A stretch of DNA of 64,000 nt, from NCBI RefSeq assembly GCF_002807665.1, contig NZ_PEAY01000001.1, positions 806,001 to 870,000 on the forward strand. The letters are read 5' to 3'. Position 1 is the first letter of the stretch. Each line of letters begins with the position of its first letter. The notes under the pieces were generated by a model. It saw nothing but the letters and a program-made list of their open reading frames with translations. It was not told the DNA's origin and searched no databases. The stretch comes from Neoalteromonas facilis (GTDB taxonomy: Bacteria > Pseudomonadota > Gammaproteobacteria > Enterobacterales > Alteromonadaceae). The translations under genes were made by a program, and so were the position numbers. Positions 55,601 to 63,461 of this stretch are shown one piece after another.

Positions 55601-56229
55601 AGCGCTCTTGTTCGATGCTGCCTTATCCACTCATCGTCGATCAATTCACCCAGCGTCTCATCGTCAATCCATGCAATTTTGTTGACCTCATGTGAGGTCC
55701 GAAAGCCATCAAAAAAATGAACAAAAGGCACGCGGGATTGCAGCGTTGATGCATGTGCGATGGCTGCCATGTCGTGCGCTTCTTGCACAGAGTTTGCGAC
55801 TAACTGGGCAAAGCCAGTATTACGTACCGCCATAACGTCTTGGTGATCACCAAAAATAGACAACGCATGAGAAGCCAAAGAACGAGCCGCTACATGAAAT
55901 ACGGTTGGTGTTAATTCCCCGGCAATTTTGTGCATATTGGGGATCATCAGCATTAAGCCTTGCGAGGCAGTAAAGGTTGTTGACAGACTGCCCGATTGCA
56001 ACGCGCCATGCACGGCACCGGCAGCACCACCTTCGCTCTGCATTTCCATTATCGTTGGCGAGTCTTGCCAAAGATTTGTGCGCCCTTCATTCTTCCATTG
56101 GTCGGCCAGTTCAGCCATAGTTGATGATGGCGTAATAGGGTAAATAGCGCACACTTCAGACAATCTAAACGCCACATCTGCAGCTGCTTCATTGCCGTCC
56201 ATTACTTTCATAATTGGCTGATGCTTCAT
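52660..56229 (-). CDS. nifJ: Pyruvate:ferredoxin/flavodoxin oxidoreductase
   Basis: A 1189-residue single-chain PFOR, the usual length. Domain order: TPP-pyrimidine domain with VCAIYPITPSSTMAELAD, the transketolase C-like domain, the gamma-type domain with GLGADGTVGANKNSIK, two 4Fe-4S clusters (CIQCGNCVAVCP and CTGCELCVDACP), then the TPP-pyrophosphate domain with ACAGCGETPYLK and GGDGWAYDIGYGG. It oxidises pyruvate to acetyl-CoA and CO2 and reduces ferredoxin or flavodoxin; the enzyme is oxygen-sensitive. It overlaps the upstream GltD-like gene by four bases, pointing to electron transfer to NAD(P). Confidence 0.96.
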   Translation of the reverse strand: MKHQPIMKVMDGNEAAADVAFRLSEVCAIYPITPSSTMAELADQWKNEGRTNLWQDSPTIMEMQSEGGAAGAVHGALQSGSLSTTFTASQGLMLMIPNMHKIAGELTPTVFHVAARSLASHALSIFGDHQDVMAVRNTGFAQLVANSVQEAHDMAAIAHASTLQSRVPFVHFFDGFRTSHEVNKIAWIDDETLGELIDDEWIRQHRTRALRPENPIVRGTAQNPDVYFQGREAANRYYQQALSIVQGRMDKLYSLTGREYKLVEYHGVEDAERVIILMGSAVQTVKQTVDYLNVSGDKVAVIAIRLYRPFPTDALLEALPQSVRSIAVLDRTKEPGALAEPLYLDVVSAIMEGKQAGKRSALPEIVGGRYGLSSKEFNPTMVASILSELRKPAPKNHFTVGIVDDVTQSHIDLVPTVHIDDKQIKQAVFYGLGADGTVGANKNSIKIICAESQLFAQGYFVYDSKKSGSQTVSHLRYGHHAIDAPYLIEQASFVAIHQFNFVHQLNILDRAAFGATLLINAPYSPDHVWSSLPRHLQQGIIDKQLQLYAIDAYAIASDADMGRRINTIMQTCFFYLSDILPHEEAIALIKYAIAKTYSKKGQQIVEQNYTAVEQALSGLHKITIGDIEGARESTKDTAKMSDFVKSVTMEIIKGQGDLIPVSQIPVDGTYPSGTSQFEKRRIAQQVPAWESSACIQCGNCVAVCPHAAIRAKFYHQERLNGAPDTFQSIATTAKGFPETQYTLQVYAEDCTGCELCVDACPVRQEGAAEKRAINMVPLSDVVEHEVENLKFFDTIDYPDRSKVDFATVRGVQFLQPLFEFSGACAGCGETPYLKMMSQLFGDRMLVANATGCSSIYGGNLPTTPWSKNAEGNGPAWSNSLFEDNAEFGLGFRLTADHHTEQALKLLAQLSPQLDATLVEQITYAPQQSESQIRAQRQRLSELLEDVAKIDSNTARHFESIADHLVRRSVWIVGGDGWAYDIGYGGLDHVMASGKNVNILVMDTEVYSNTGGQMSKATPLGASAKFSVGGKTVGKKDLAMQAIAYGNVYVARVAIGANPQQTLQAFREAESYPGPSIILAYSHCIAHGINMNEGLQQQHLAATSGHWPLLRYNPLLRQQGQNPFELDSLRPSRSLKEYRQNEGRYQQLMRSDPEHAEHLLDLAIHALELRWQTYEELASRDAQGFVALVE

Positions 56230-57869
56230 GCGTTGCCCTCCTTGTCAGCTTCATCCACTGGACGCAATGAGATAGCGTGTGTTGGGCACTGCAGAGCGCA
56301 AGCACCGCAGCCTGTGCACTGTTCGTAATTGATTTGATACCCCTTGCCTTTGCCCAAAATTGATATGGCTTGCTCAGGGCAAGCGCCAAAGCAACCATCA
56401 CATTCATAACAATTGCCGCAAGAGTAACAGCGACTCGCCTCAAACGTTGCTTGCTCTTGGCTAAATCCTTGCACTATTTCGTCAAAACTATCTACTCGCG
56501 CGTCTGGCGCTAACTCAGTTTGTACTCCGCTATTTGCATCCGTGTGATACCACAGATGCAAATCCTGATAATTGGCTGTTGGTGGCTTTTCTGGTGCTCG
56601 CCATATTTCGCCACTTAACCATGCGTGTATATGTTGCGCAGCCTTGCGCCCCTGCCCAGTAGCTACCGTTACTGAACGTGTACCGGGAGTCAGATCCCCG
56701 CCGGCAAAAACACCGTCTGCATTTACCTTAAACGCATCATCAACAGTGACACAGCCTTGCTCAATATTTAGATTGGGTATACGCGTCAGCAATGGCGTTT
56801 CGACTTGCTGCCCTAATGCCATAATGACGCTATCCGCTTGTAGTTTTTCAAATTTACCGGTGGGCTGCACCTGCCCTTGCGCATCAATGTCCATTATTTC
56901 AAGGGTAAGCTCATCCTCTTCAATATCAGCAATACTTGATAGCCAGTTGATTGCGATACCTTCGTCCAGCGCTTCTTGCGCTTCAAATTCATGTGCGGGC
57001 ATATGTGCTCTATCACGACGATAAATTATCACTGTTTCATCAGCGCCAAGGCGCTTAGCGGTTCTGGCAGCATCCATTGCTGTATTTCCACCACCGTACA
57101 CAGCGACCTTTCGACCCAGCAACGGTGCTTGATGCTGCTCTACTTGGTGCAGATAGCTAACCGCATTGAACACTTTTGCCGCATCTCGTACGGGTATATC
57201 CACCTGCTTCGCAAGCGGTGCTCCGGTCGCAAGGAAAACAGCATCAAAGTTGCCATTTTGCTTTGCTGTGCTGATATCTTCTATGCGCTTATTACAATGA
57301 AACTGAACACCCAAAGCTTCAATGCGCGCAATCTCTGCGTCCAACACATCACGCGGTAACCGATAAGCCGGGATACCATAGCGCATCATGCCTCCTAGCT
57401 TTTCACTGGATTCATATAACTCAACATCATGCCCATGAAGGCGCAGATGGTAAGCCGCAGACAATCCCGCTGGCCCTGAGCCAATAACTAAAATTCGTTT
57501 ACCGGTTGATCCACTTGGCGGTTCAAACTGCCAACCTCGCTCGATAGCCAAATCGCCCAGATAGCGTTCCGTTGCGTGAATTTTTACTGGGCTGTCGACA
57601 TTTGCACGATTACACCCTGTCTCACACGGGTGGTAGCACACACGCCCATGTATTGCAGGCATTGGATTCATCCGTGTTAACAGCCGCCAAGCGGCTTGCC
57701 ATTCACCGGCCTCGACTAGTGCAATCCAGCCTTGAATATTCTCTCCTGCGGGACACGCTTGATTACACGGCGGCATTAGGTTTTGGTAATGTGGCCGATA
57801 GCGAGTAATTGGCCCAGTGCCGTGCATATGTTCTTGCTGTGGTGGTCGCGTTAAATCAGAAAGCTTCAT
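56226..57869 (-). CDS. GltD-like NAD(P)/FAD oxidoreductase with C-terminal ferredoxin domain
   Basis: A 547-residue protein. The N-terminal Fer4_20-type domain has CNQACPAGENI and CYHPCETGCNR. FAD-binding loop VIGSGPAGLSAAYHL and NAD(P)-binding loop VYGGGNTAMDAAR follow, and FAGGDL closes the flavoprotein. The last 100 residues carry CYSCGNCYECDGCFGACP and CTGCGACALQCP, two 4Fe-4S sites. It is the glutamate-synthase small-subunit fold without a GltB partner. Coupled to nifJ by ATGA, it probably moves electrons between PFOR, ferredoxin and NAD(P)H. True GltD is excluded by context. Confidence 0.9.
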   Translation of the reverse strand: MKLSDLTRPPQQEHMHGTGPITRYRPHYQNLMPPCNQACPAGENIQGWIALVEAGEWQAAWRLLTRMNPMPAIHGRVCYHPCETGCNRANVDSPVKIHATERYLGDLAIERGWQFEPPSGSTGKRILVIGSGPAGLSAAYHLRLHGHDVELYESSEKLGGMMRYGIPAYRLPRDVLDAEIARIEALGVQFHCNKRIEDISTAKQNGNFDAVFLATGAPLAKQVDIPVRDAAKVFNAVSYLHQVEQHQAPLLGRKVAVYGGGNTAMDAARTAKRLGADETVIIYRRDRAHMPAHEFEAQEALDEGIAINWLSSIADIEEDELTLEIMDIDAQGQVQPTGKFEKLQADSVIMALGQQVETPLLTRIPNLNIEQGCVTVDDAFKVNADGVFAGGDLTPGTRSVTVATGQGRKAAQHIHAWLSGEIWRAPEKPPTANYQDLHLWYHTDANSGVQTELAPDARVDSFDEIVQGFSQEQATFEASRCYSCGNCYECDGCFGACPEQAISILGKGKGYQINYEQCTGCGACALQCPTHAISLRPVDEADKEGNA

Positions 57870-57954
57870 CAGTCACCGCCTAAAAAGTTGTCCATAAATG
57901 CGCTTTGCCTTTCTTGGCTTTATGCAATCGACAAAACCCCTGCGCATTAAAACA

Positions 57955-57995
57955 ATAATAGCGAGATCGGATTCCCGCAAATTGAGGTGAATCAA
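57955..57995 (-). promoter_or_regulatory. FNR/ANR-type class II promoter of the nifJ operon
   Basis: On the minus strand, TTGAT-TCAC-CTCAA (complement of 57982-57995) matches the FNR consensus at nine of ten positions. A TATTAT -10 (complement of 57955-57960) is centred 31 bp further on. That places the box at -41.5, the class II activation position. The leader to the ATG at 57869 would be about 78 nt. Anaerobic activation of an oxygen-sensitive PFOR makes biological sense. Confidence 0.6.
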
Positions 57996-58142
57996 ACTTA
58001 GACTAAAACAGCAGCGTGAAATGAGGCCGCAATTGCAAGCTGGCAGTTGAGAGTTTACGTTTGATGACTTACATTGGGGCAAACACAGATGCGACGCATA
58101 AAAGAACATTTGGCGTTGCACAGCCATAATAAGAGAGTAGAT

Positions 58143-59639
58143 ATGACGACTCCTGCCCTGTTAGCCATTGATCAAGGAACTACGTCCAGTAGGGCTATCG
58201 TATTTTCATTAGACGCACAGATGATCAGCAGTGCGCAACAAGAATTTACTCAATTCTATCCACATGAAGGATGGGTGGAACACGATCCTGAGGAAATTTG
58301 GTCAAGTACACTAGCCGTATGCCAAAAAGCGATTAATGAAGCGGAAGCGAAAGGCTATAAAATCGGCGCCATTGGCATCACCAATCAACGTGAAACCACA
58401 GTGGTGTGGGACAGAAAAACAGGGGCGCCAATATATAACGCTATCGTATGGCAAGACAGACGCACGGCAGAGCTATGCGAAACGTTGATGAAAGAAGATG
58501 ATGACATTCATCAACACACCGGATTGCGACTAGACCCCTATTTCTCCGCAACCAAAATTGCCTGGGTTTTAGATAATGTTGACGGTGCCAGATCACGTGC
58601 ACTGGCTGGTGAACTCGCCTTCGGCACTATCGATACTTTCTTGATCTGGCGACTAACCAATGGTGAAGTGCACGCCACAGATACCACTAACGCGAGTCGC
58701 ACCAATTTAATGAATTTACGTTCATTAGAATGGGACGAGCATTTACTCAACTTGTTCGATGTACCAGCTGAACTCTTACCCAGCATAAAACAAAGTGCAG
58801 ATGATTTTGGCGTTACTGCTGAAGGACTTTTCGCACAACAGTATCCGATAACAGGAGTCGCGGGAGACCAACAAGCGGCGCTGATTGGTCAATGCTGCTT
58901 TAGCCCGGGAAGCCTTAAAAGTACCTATGGCACTGGCTGCTTTGCACTGGTGAATACTGGAGAACAACCGCTATTCTCTCAACATCAGCTGTTAAGCACA
59001 GTGGCTTACAGCATTAACAACAAAACAGCCTACGCACTAGAAGGCTCAATATTCATCGCAGGCGCAGCGGTGCAATGGTTGAGGGATGGCATAAAGGTCA
59101 TTGAAAACGCCAAGCAAACTAAAGCTCTGGCAGAAACAGTAGACAACAGTCACGGTGTAGTATTAGTCCCTGCCTTTGCAGGCTTGGGTGCACCGCATTG
59201 GGATCCCTATGCAAGAGGCAGTGTGTTTGGTCTAACCCGCGGTACAACTGAAGCTCACTTAGCGCGCGCAGCACTGGAGTCTGTATGCTTTCAAACCCAT
59301 GATCTACTGTCTGCAATGCAGCAAGACGGTATTACCACTCAAGCGGTACGGGTGGACGGTGGTATGGTTGAGAACGACTGGGTGTGTCAACACCTCGCCA
59401 ATATATTGGACGTAGATGTTGTACGTCCACAGGTTATGGAAACAACCGCGCTGGGCGCTGCGTACCTTGCTGGATTAGCGGCAGGCTTGTATAAAGATGT
59501 AGACGCGTTAAGTGAACAAAACCCTGTCGATAAAACATTCTCGGCTAATTTGGCCGATTCCGATAGGCAACGTAGTTTAAAACGCTGGCATTCAGCCGTT
59601 GATGCAACGCGACTATTTGCCCAACAATCGGGGAAATAG
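58143..59639 (+). CDS. glpK: Glycerol kinase
   Basis: A 498-residue FGGY kinase that phosphorylates glycerol to glycerol-3-phosphate. It begins [20 protein letters not shown], and contains the family segments [43 protein letters not shown] and YGTGCF. The [18 protein letters not shown] signature is near the end. I choose the ATG at 58143. An in-frame ATG 23 codons earlier would give an unrelated leader. It has no glpF or glpD neighbour in the window, which is unusual. It is divergent from the PFOR operon. Confidence 0.95.
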   Translation: MTTPALLAIDQGTTSSRAIVFSLDAQMISSAQQEFTQFYPHEGWVEHDPEEIWSSTLAVCQKAINEAEAKGYKIGAIGITNQRETTVVWDRKTGAPIYNAIVWQDRRTAELCETLMKEDDDIHQHTGLRLDPYFSATKIAWVLDNVDGARSRALAGELAFGTIDTFLIWRLTNGEVHATDTTNASRTNLMNLRSLEWDEHLLNLFDVPAELLPSIKQSADDFGVTAEGLFAQQYPITGVAGDQQAALIGQCCFSPGSLKSTYGTGCFALVNTGEQPLFSQHQLLSTVAYSINNKTAYALEGSIFIAGAAVQWLRDGIKVIENAKQTKALAETVDNSHGVVLVPAFAGLGAPHWDPYARGSVFGLTRGTTEAHLARAALESVCFQTHDLLSAMQQDGITTQAVRVDGGMVENDWVCQHLANILDVDVVRPQVMETTALGAAYLAGLAAGLYKDVDALSEQNPVDKTFSANLADSDRQRSLKRWHSAVDATRLFAQQSGK

Positions 59640-59697
59640 CTCAAAATTCTGCGCCAATGAACGATAATATAAAGATGACAGAGTAGTTAAGCCTGAT

Positions 59698-61320
59698 ATG
59701 AACCTAAAACTCGCACGACAATCCAGAGTACTGATCATTGACGATCAAGTGCTTGCGAAGGGATACATGAAGTATTCGTTGGAAGAGTTGGGCTTTCAGA
59801 ATATCGAGTATATAGATAAAGTTAATCAAGCTTTGTCTACAATTCGTCGTGAATACTTTGACCTCATTATTTGTTCATATGATTTGAAAAATGAACAAGA
59901 CGGTTATTATCTCTACGATCAGCTCAAGCAAGACGGTGATATCGCACCCAGTACCGCTTTTGTTTTTATCAGCGCAGATACGACACCTGATATTGTCCAT
60001 AGCATTGTAGAGCTACAACCGGATGACTTCCTTGCCAAGCCATTTACTGTGCGTGAATTGGACAAACGCTTAACACGTGTGTTGAATCGCAAACAAGCTT
60101 TAAAGCCCATTTACCAGTTGATGGAAAAGCAACAACCAGAGAAAGCACTCGCGACGCTGGAAAGTTTTCTCGGTGAACCGAAGAACTCCGAGTTTTTTCC
60201 GTTGGCCTTAAAAACTAAAGGTGAGCTGCTCGAACAGTGTGGGTTTTATCAACAGGCTATCGAGTTCTATCAGGCCATTTTAAATGTTCAGGCCTTTGCT
60301 TGGGCTCAGCTTGGTATCGTTCGCGCACTGATCAAAACGGATCATGATGATGAAGCAGAAAAACGTATACTCGAACTCGCGTTCAAACCAGATTGCAAAT
60401 TAGCAGCATATGATCTTCTAACGGCACTGCAAATCAAACAGCAAGAATTTGAAGACGCACTGGAAAGTGTTGAAGTTGCCACAGAGTTGTCACCGCGCAA
60501 TATTCGTCGCCACAAAACTGCGATGGAGTTGTCTCGCATCACCCATGACTACGAGGCGCAGTTTGAGGCCGCCAAACGGATTGTCAAATTCGCTAAGCAT
60601 TCAATTCATGATAAGCCGGAGAACTATCTCGCAGCAGCCCGCGCTGGTATTGATTTTGCGATGACGGCGGATCCGTCTCAAACCAACAAATTAATTAAGC
60701 AAACCAACGACTACTTAAAACAACTTAAATCGCACTTTCCAAAAGCGGATGTCGACGAGCAAGTTAAGGTTATTGATGCCAGGTTGCTTTATTTGCAGGA
60801 TGAAACTGACAACGCCAAGTCGTTGCTAGGGCAATTAAGTAACGAAGCATGGGAAGCTGAACCCATGGAAGGATTGTTAGACAAGGCAAAAGCATTTCAT
60901 GAGGTAGGCCTGGTAGAGCATGCGTTAAATATGTTGGATGTGATCGAGCGACGCTGCAAGCATGATCCAGAACAGGGTGAATTATTCATGCACTACATCT
61001 CACAAGAAAAGCAAGAAAAAACCCTTATCCAGCACAGTCCAAAAGAGCTGAACAATGCAGCGGTTAGCCATTATCAACGAGGTGACTTAGAAGAGGCTCT
61101 TCAAGTCTTCCGCCAAGCATTTACTATTATGCCCAAGAACCCATCAATTGCACTTAACCTATTACAAGCTACAGCAGTCGAGATCCGCGAAAAAGGCGTA
61201 GCAGACAATACACCGGCCTTGGTTCGCCACTGCATAAAAGCGATTGAGAATGGATCACTTACGCCAGAACAAGAGCAGCGCTATCACAACGTTAAGAGTT
61301 ACCTTAAAGACGTTGTGTAA
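59698..61320 (+). CDS. Receiver-domain protein with TPR region and atypical phospho-acceptor site
   Basis: A 540-residue protein. The receiver (1-125) has IIDDQ, DDFLAKPFTVREL with the conserved Lys, and VFISADT. At the phospho-acceptor strand it reads DLIICSYDLKNEQDG, so the usual Asp position is Ser60 and the nearest acid is Asp62. The rest is helical with TPR units (EKALATLESFLGEP, QQAIEFYQAILNVQ, EDALESVEVATELSPRN, EEALQVFRQAFTIMPKNPS). TPR receivers of this kind occur in Vibrio and Shewanella relatives and are poorly understood. It is monocistronic. A protein-scaffolding role is likely. Confidence 0.85.
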   Translation: MNLKLARQSRVLIIDDQVLAKGYMKYSLEELGFQNIEYIDKVNQALSTIRREYFDLIICSYDLKNEQDGYYLYDQLKQDGDIAPSTAFVFISADTTPDIVHSIVELQPDDFLAKPFTVRELDKRLTRVLNRKQALKPIYQLMEKQQPEKALATLESFLGEPKNSEFFPLALKTKGELLEQCGFYQQAIEFYQAILNVQAFAWAQLGIVRALIKTDHDDEAEKRILELAFKPDCKLAAYDLLTALQIKQQEFEDALESVEVATELSPRNIRRHKTAMELSRITHDYEAQFEAAKRIVKFAKHSIHDKPENYLAAARAGIDFAMTADPSQTNKLIKQTNDYLKQLKSHFPKADVDEQVKVIDARLLYLQDETDNAKSLLGQLSNEAWEAEPMEGLLDKAKAFHEVGLVEHALNMLDVIERRCKHDPEQGELFMHYISQEKQEKTLIQHSPKELNNAAVSHYQRGDLEEALQVFRQAFTIMPKNPSIALNLLQATAVEIREKGVADNTPALVRHCIKAIENGSLTPEQEQRYHNVKSYLKDVV

Positions 61321-61335
61321 CGATTAGCAATCTTG

Positions 61336-61773
61336 TTATTCCGCTAAATGTTTAAACCATTCACTGCAGCGGTGAAGCCAATACGTCATGTCGTGTGGGC
61401 TCTCATCCTTTATTATTATTCGGTAACCAGCTTTAGGAATGGTTTCGATACGAATAGACTGCTTACTAACTACGGCGCTAAGTTCTCTACGTAGGCGGCA
61501 AACTAAATGATTGATCACATCTTCACTTACAACATCATGACCCCAGATGCTTTGTTTCATCTGTTCTCTGGTCACGATATCTGGACTGGCCTGAAGTAGG
61601 ATTTCAAGCAAAGTCGCACATTGAGGTGACAAAATTTTTGTAATCCCCTGATCATTGCTGACAGTTCGGGTCGATTGATCATACTGCAGGGAGCTCGTGT
61701 TCATATTCATAAACATCCCCGACAAATTCACCAGTAATTTTAGCATAAGTCGACCTTGCTCATCGGTGCACAT
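61336..61773 (-). CDS. Stand-alone OmpR/CadC-type winged-helix protein
   Basis: A 145-residue protein with one Trans_reg_C winged helix (about 35-115): LSPQCATLLEILLQASPDIV, TREQMKQSIWGHDVV, the recognition helix VINHLVCRLRREL and the wing IPKAGYRII. There is no receiver before it and no membrane helix after it, unlike OmpR or CadC/ToxR. The N-terminal 25 residues may be translated from an upstream start, with alternatives at later ATGs. It is probably a small DNA-binding regulator. Target unknown; it is divergent from the DUF3718 gene. Confidence 0.75.
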   Translation of the reverse strand: MCTDEQGRLMLKLLVNLSGMFMNMNTSSLQYDQSTRTVSNDQGITKILSPQCATLLEILLQASPDIVTREQMKQSIWGHDVVSEDVINHLVCRLRRELSAVVSKQSIRIETIPKAGYRIIIKDESPHDMTYWLHRCSEWFKHLAE

Positions 61774-61948
61774 GACAATTAAATGAACAAGTAGGGGTTA
61801 AGATACTGAATAAAAAACAATTAAATTTATCATGAATTTTTCATGTAAATATCAGGGTGAATGAAAGCACCTGGACATAATATTTAAGAGTCTGCGCAGC
61901 AGTAATGCCAGCGAACACCGTCAAATATTAATGCCAAAGGAAAAAATA

Positions 61949-62347
61949 ATGAACAAAGTAAGAGCACTATCTACAGGCTTAATGGTGTTGTCGCTATCAG
62001 CCGTTTGCAACAATACCCTGGCCAACAATTATCCTGTTGAATTAGAAAATAACCTTAAATCAGTATGCCAGCATGCTGCAGAGAATAACCGCTTAGGGTT
62101 ACACCAAACGATTCAACAAATATCGCCCGGACATCGAGTGACCGGCCCTACTTATAGAGTGTTAGCTGAAGGACTCTTATGTAATGGTGTTCAAGTGGCA
62201 AACTTTGCCCGCCAATATGGTGCAACAGACACCATGAAGGCATTCCAACGCTATACGCCAGCTCGACAAGTCATTGAAATTAGAGATATCGAAATCAGTA
62301 AAACATTGCCCAGCGACATACAAGTTAGTTTCGCTATCGGTAAATAA
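61949..62347 (+). CDS. Exported DUF3718-family protein
   Basis: A 132-residue protein with a signal peptide (LMVLSLSAVCNNTLANN) and a DUF3718-like core: LKSVCQHAAENNRLGLHQTI, YRVLAEGLLCNGVQVANFARQYGATDT. The two cysteines may form a disulfide. The ATG at 61949 has AAGGA eight bases upstream and is preferred over an ATG six codons earlier. Members occur in Alteromonadales and Vibrionales. The function is unknown. Confidence 0.8.
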   Translation: MNKVRALSTGLMVLSLSAVCNNTLANNYPVELENNLKSVCQHAAENNRLGLHQTIQQISPGHRVTGPTYRVLAEGLLCNGVQVANFARQYGATDTMKAFQRYTPARQVIEIRDIEISKTLPSDIQVSFAIGK

Positions 62348-62355
62348 GTCTTTCT

Positions 62356-62399
62356 CGGCAGAAGGAGTGCTATCCTATGGGATGCGCTACCTTCTGCCG
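62356..62399. terminator. Long near-perfect hairpin between convergent genes
   Basis: CGGCAGAAGG (62356-62365) is exactly complementary to CCTTCTGCCG (62390-62399). Inside it AGTGC can pair with GCGCT and ATCC with GGAT, so almost the whole 44 bases fold. It lies between the ends of the DUF3718 and RND adaptor genes and has no T-tract. Confidence 0.55.
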
Positions 62400-62420
62400 T
62401 TACCCGCGGATTTAGAGTGG

Positions 62421-63461
62421 TTAAAACACTACTTCAGTATTCGGCTGCAAACGTTCGGCGCCGCGAATAATGATTTTATCCCCCGCCTCTACACCCGATT
62501 GCAATACCACCCAAGGGCCATCCGCAAAACGAATGTCGGCCTGTACTTGTTCTGCAACGTTGTCACCATTAACTTTGTATACAAAACGTTGATTGCCTCG
62601 AATGACAACCGCATCCCTTGGTACCACAACAACGGATTGTTCGAGCTCTAGGGGCACTTGAGCGGTGACTGAGTCACCTATAGTGAGGTGGCTATCGCTT
62701 ACATTTAAACGCATTTCCACCATGCGAGAAGCCGGATCACCGATAGGAACAACCTGCCGAATCGCAAATTCATGGCTGTGGTCTTCATGCATGACCTGAA
62801 TATTCATACCCGGCTTTAATAGCTCGAGTAATTTGATCGGCACCGGAATAGATAAATCCTTTAGTGATGGATTAACGAAACGAACAAGTGGATCGCCTAC
62901 ACGAATATATTCACCTAAATGCGCGAAACGTTCAGCAATAACGCCATCGAAGGGTGCCGATATTACCGCGTCATTGACAGCCTTTTCAGCACTCAGTACC
63001 AGCGCGTTGGCCGCTATAATCTCTTGCTCCAAGCGGAACATGGCCGCACGCTCACGTTGCAATTGGTTTTTCGCGGCATTGTCCTGACTCGCGAGGCGCT
63101 CAAATCTTTCTACTTCGGTCTTGCGGAAAGCAAGATCAGATCGCAACGCCTCAAGCTGAGCATTGTCGCGTGAGAGCGTCCATACCAAACGAGATTTATC
63201 CAACTGAGCAATTTGCTGACCCTGTAATAGTTGAGAGCCTACATGTGCAATACCGTTTAACTTACCTTCAACTTCAGCGGAAATTACCGCATCTTGTAGC
63301 GCCAACACATTGCCCTTTAACTGCATGCTAGGCGCTAATACCTTTTGCTCTGCGGTAATGATTTCAACTTTTGGCGGCGGCATATTTTGAGCATATCCAG
63401 CGCTTGTACTCACAAACCATGTGAGTAATGCAAAACGAGTGACCTTAAACATTTTATGCAT
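62421..63461 (-). CDS. RND efflux periplasmic adaptor (membrane fusion protein)
   Basis: A 346-residue adaptor with a signal peptide (TRFALLTWFVSTSAGYAQ). The lipoyl half-motifs are VISAEVEGKLNGIAHVGSQL and VISAPFDGVIAERFAHLGEYI. A helical hairpin (about 100-160, LRSDLAFRKTEVERFERLAS) lies between them, followed by beta-barrel and membrane-proximal domains (VVVPRDAVVIRGNQRFVYKV). It links an inner-membrane RND pump to an outer-membrane channel. It overlaps the RND pump gene downstream of it in sequence order but transcribed first, by eight bases. Confidence 0.93.
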   Translation of the reverse strand: MHKMFKVTRFALLTWFVSTSAGYAQNMPPPKVEIITAEQKVLAPSMQLKGNVLALQDAVISAEVEGKLNGIAHVGSQLLQGQQIAQLDKSRLVWTLSRDNAQLEALRSDLAFRKTEVERFERLASQDNAAKNQLQRERAAMFRLEQEIIAANALVLSAEKAVNDAVISAPFDGVIAERFAHLGEYIRVGDPLVRFVNPSLKDLSIPVPIKLLELLKPGMNIQVMHEDHSHEFAIRQVVPIGDPASRMVEMRLNVSDSHLTIGDSVTAQVPLELEQSVVVVPRDAVVIRGNQRFVYKVNGDNVAEQVQADIRFADGPWVVLQSGVEAGDKIIIRGAERLQPNTEVVF

